Source: Clostridia bacterium
GTDB lineage: Bacteria > Bacillota_A > Clostridia > Christensenellales > Aristaeellaceae
Length of the DNA stretch: 31,517 nucleotides
Assembly (NCBI GenBank): GCA_017399225.1
Contig: JAFQEB010000093.1
Location: forward strand, 1-31,517
Reading direction: 5' to 3'
Shown here: positions 30,888-31,517 of the stretch, one piece after another
Layout of the letters: the number at the start of each line of letters is the position of its first letter
Position numbering within the stretch: the stretch's first letter is position 1
Program-made: the position numbers and the translations under genes
The notes under the pieces: model-generated
Databases searched by the model: none
What the model was told of the DNA's origin: nothing
The model's input: the letters and a program-made list of their open reading frames with translations, nothing else

Positions 30888-31517
30888 TTATTCAGCCGGG
30901 AACAGCTTGTTCAGCGCAGCGATCACGCCGTCAGAAGTGAAGGTCGCGCCGGTCACACCGTCGACATTCTCACCCTTCACGAACGGGCCCTTCTTGCCGA
31001 TGAACTGGTTGACGAACTCTTCCGCCAGCACCAGGTCGCAGGCCGGGGGCACCTGATCGCTCACGTCGATCTCCAGCGTCGCAATCGCGCCCTCAGCGTC
31101 GAGGGTCACGTTCACGCGCACGTCCTCGCCCACGAAGCCAACAGCGCTGGACTTCAGCACCTCAGCAGCAGGGGCTTCCTCCACGGCTTCCTCAGCCGGG
31201 AACAGCTTGTTCAGCGCGGCAATGACGCCGTCAGAAGTGAAGGTCGCGCCGGTCACACCGTCCACATTTTCGCCCTTCACAAACGGGCCCTTCTTGCCGA
31301 TGAACTGGTTGACGAACTCTTCCGCCAGCACCAGATCACAGGCCGGGGGCACCTGATCGCTCACGTCGATTTCCAGCGTCGCGATCGCACCCTCTGCGTC
31401 GAGGGTCACGTTCACGCGCACGTCCTCGCCCACAAAGCCCACGGCACTGGACTTCAGCACCTCGGCAGCAGGAGCTTCCTCCACGGCTTCCTCAGCCGGG
31501 AACAGCTTGTTCAGCGC
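30888..31517 (-). CDS. Tandem FMN-binding (FMN_bind) repeat protein, 3' end only
   Basis: The last 209 residues of a protein that runs off the right edge. It consists of 100-residue repeats, two complete and the end of a third, each a small FMN_bind-type domain: VGFVGEDVRVNVTLDAEG, IATLEIDVSD, FIGKKGPFVKG, then DGVTGATFTSDGVIAALNKLF. DGxTGAT is the motif at which ApbE transferases attach FMN covalently through the Thr, as in NqrC/RnfG and the Listeria surface protein PplA. Ala/Glu linkers (EEAVEEAPAAEVLK) join the repeats. The domain works outside the membrane in known proteins; the N terminus that would show export is beyond the window. GTG at 31484 is a repeat-internal codon, not a start. 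The gene ends 3 nt before the terminator region. Confidence 0.87.
   Translation of the reverse strand, partial: ALNKLFPAEEAVEEAPAAEVLKSSAVGFVGEDVRVNVTLDAEGAIATLEIDVSDQVPPACDLVLAEEFVNQFIGKKGPFVKGENVDGVTGATFTSDGVIAALNKLFPAEEAVEEAPAAEVLKSSAVGFVGEDVRVNVTLDAEGAIATLEIDVSDQVPPACDLVLAEEFVNQFIGKKGPFVKGENVDGVTGATFTSDGVIAALNKLFPAE
30888..31517. repeat. 300-bp in-frame tandem repeat
   Basis: The 300-nt unit recurs exactly in register (copies at 30891-31190 and 31191-31490, and a third beginning at 31491). The two complete copies differ at 19 internal positions and encode identical protein. Confidence 0.95.

Noticed and set aside
31482..31484. GTG as start codon of the FMN-binding repeat protein
   Set aside because: It is the Val of the repeat linker and the frame stays open to the window edge with the same repeat sequence, so the real start is outside.

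Overview
The window looks like a chromosomal stretch of a GC-rich, gut-type member of the Bacillota (class Clostridia). Evidence: an IreB-family regulatory phosphoprotein gene, a Firmicutes-type YebC, an FtsK/SpoIIIE translocase with four membrane segments, DUF6273 and DUF436 proteins, a BspA-type leucine-rich-repeat surface protein, SH3-array cell-wall proteins with Thr/Pro linkers, sigma-A promoters near consensus and strong AGGAGG ribosome binding sites. A Christensenellales or Oscillospirales-like relative would fit, but genus cannot be read from this sequence. No rRNA, tRNA, CRISPR array, insertion sequence, prophage or transposase was seen. Both window edges are open: the left edge lies in repeat-rich non-coding DNA and the right edge cuts a gene.

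Layout. 1-363: non-coding, repeat remnants and a promoter. 364-7712 (+): a compact run of DUF3298/RsiV-like secreted protein, FtsK/SpoIIIE, a membrane protein with a DUF6273 domain, a DUF2974/Mbeg1-like hydrolase and a DUF436 (YwlG) protein. 7713-7961: hairpin repeats. 7962-8486 (+): small membrane protein, closed by a two-way terminator. 8542-14160 (-): LURP-one-like protein, EAL c-di-GMP phosphodiesterase, GH31 alpha-xylosidase and GH29 alpha-L-fucosidase, divergent from a GH3 beta-glucosidase at 14348-16561 (+). 16606-18293 (-): methyltransferase and YebC; 18526-18789 (+): IreB. 18942-21762 (-): BspA-like LRR protein, beta-type DNA methyltransferase and a YkgJ-like cysteine-cluster protein, probably one operon. 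22375-23595 (-): PstS-like binding protein fused to three membrane segments. 23596-24308: a tandem array of a 147-bp repeat. 24309-28939 (-): pyridoxal kinase, RidA and a 1038-residue SH3-array/peptidoglycan-binding protein. 28940-29682: a gene-free region full of hairpins. 29683-30825 (+): a THEP1-like protein without its P-loop and an acidic-tailed small protein. 30888-31517 (-): the 3' end of a gene made of near-identical FMN-binding domains, running off the right edge.

How the genes fit together. The three glycosidases flanking one intergenic region (fucosidase, xylosidase, beta-glucosidase) have the activities needed to strip and depolymerise fucosylated xyloglucan oligosaccharides; none has an evident signal peptide, so they probably act on imported oligosaccharides. 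Several other loci concern the envelope: chromosome translocation at the septum (FtsK), IreB (a partner of PASTA-kinase signalling), the SH3/peptidoglycan-binding protein, the LRR protein and the predicted flavinylated protein. The most unusual items are the 100-residue FMN-binding repeats (two complete copies identical in protein, differing by 19 synonymous bases), the SH3-array protein with a C-terminal His/Cys domain resembling a divergent L,D-transpeptidase, the P-loop-less THEP1-like protein, and the families of palindromic intergenic repeats. No complete previously undescribed multi-gene system is evident.
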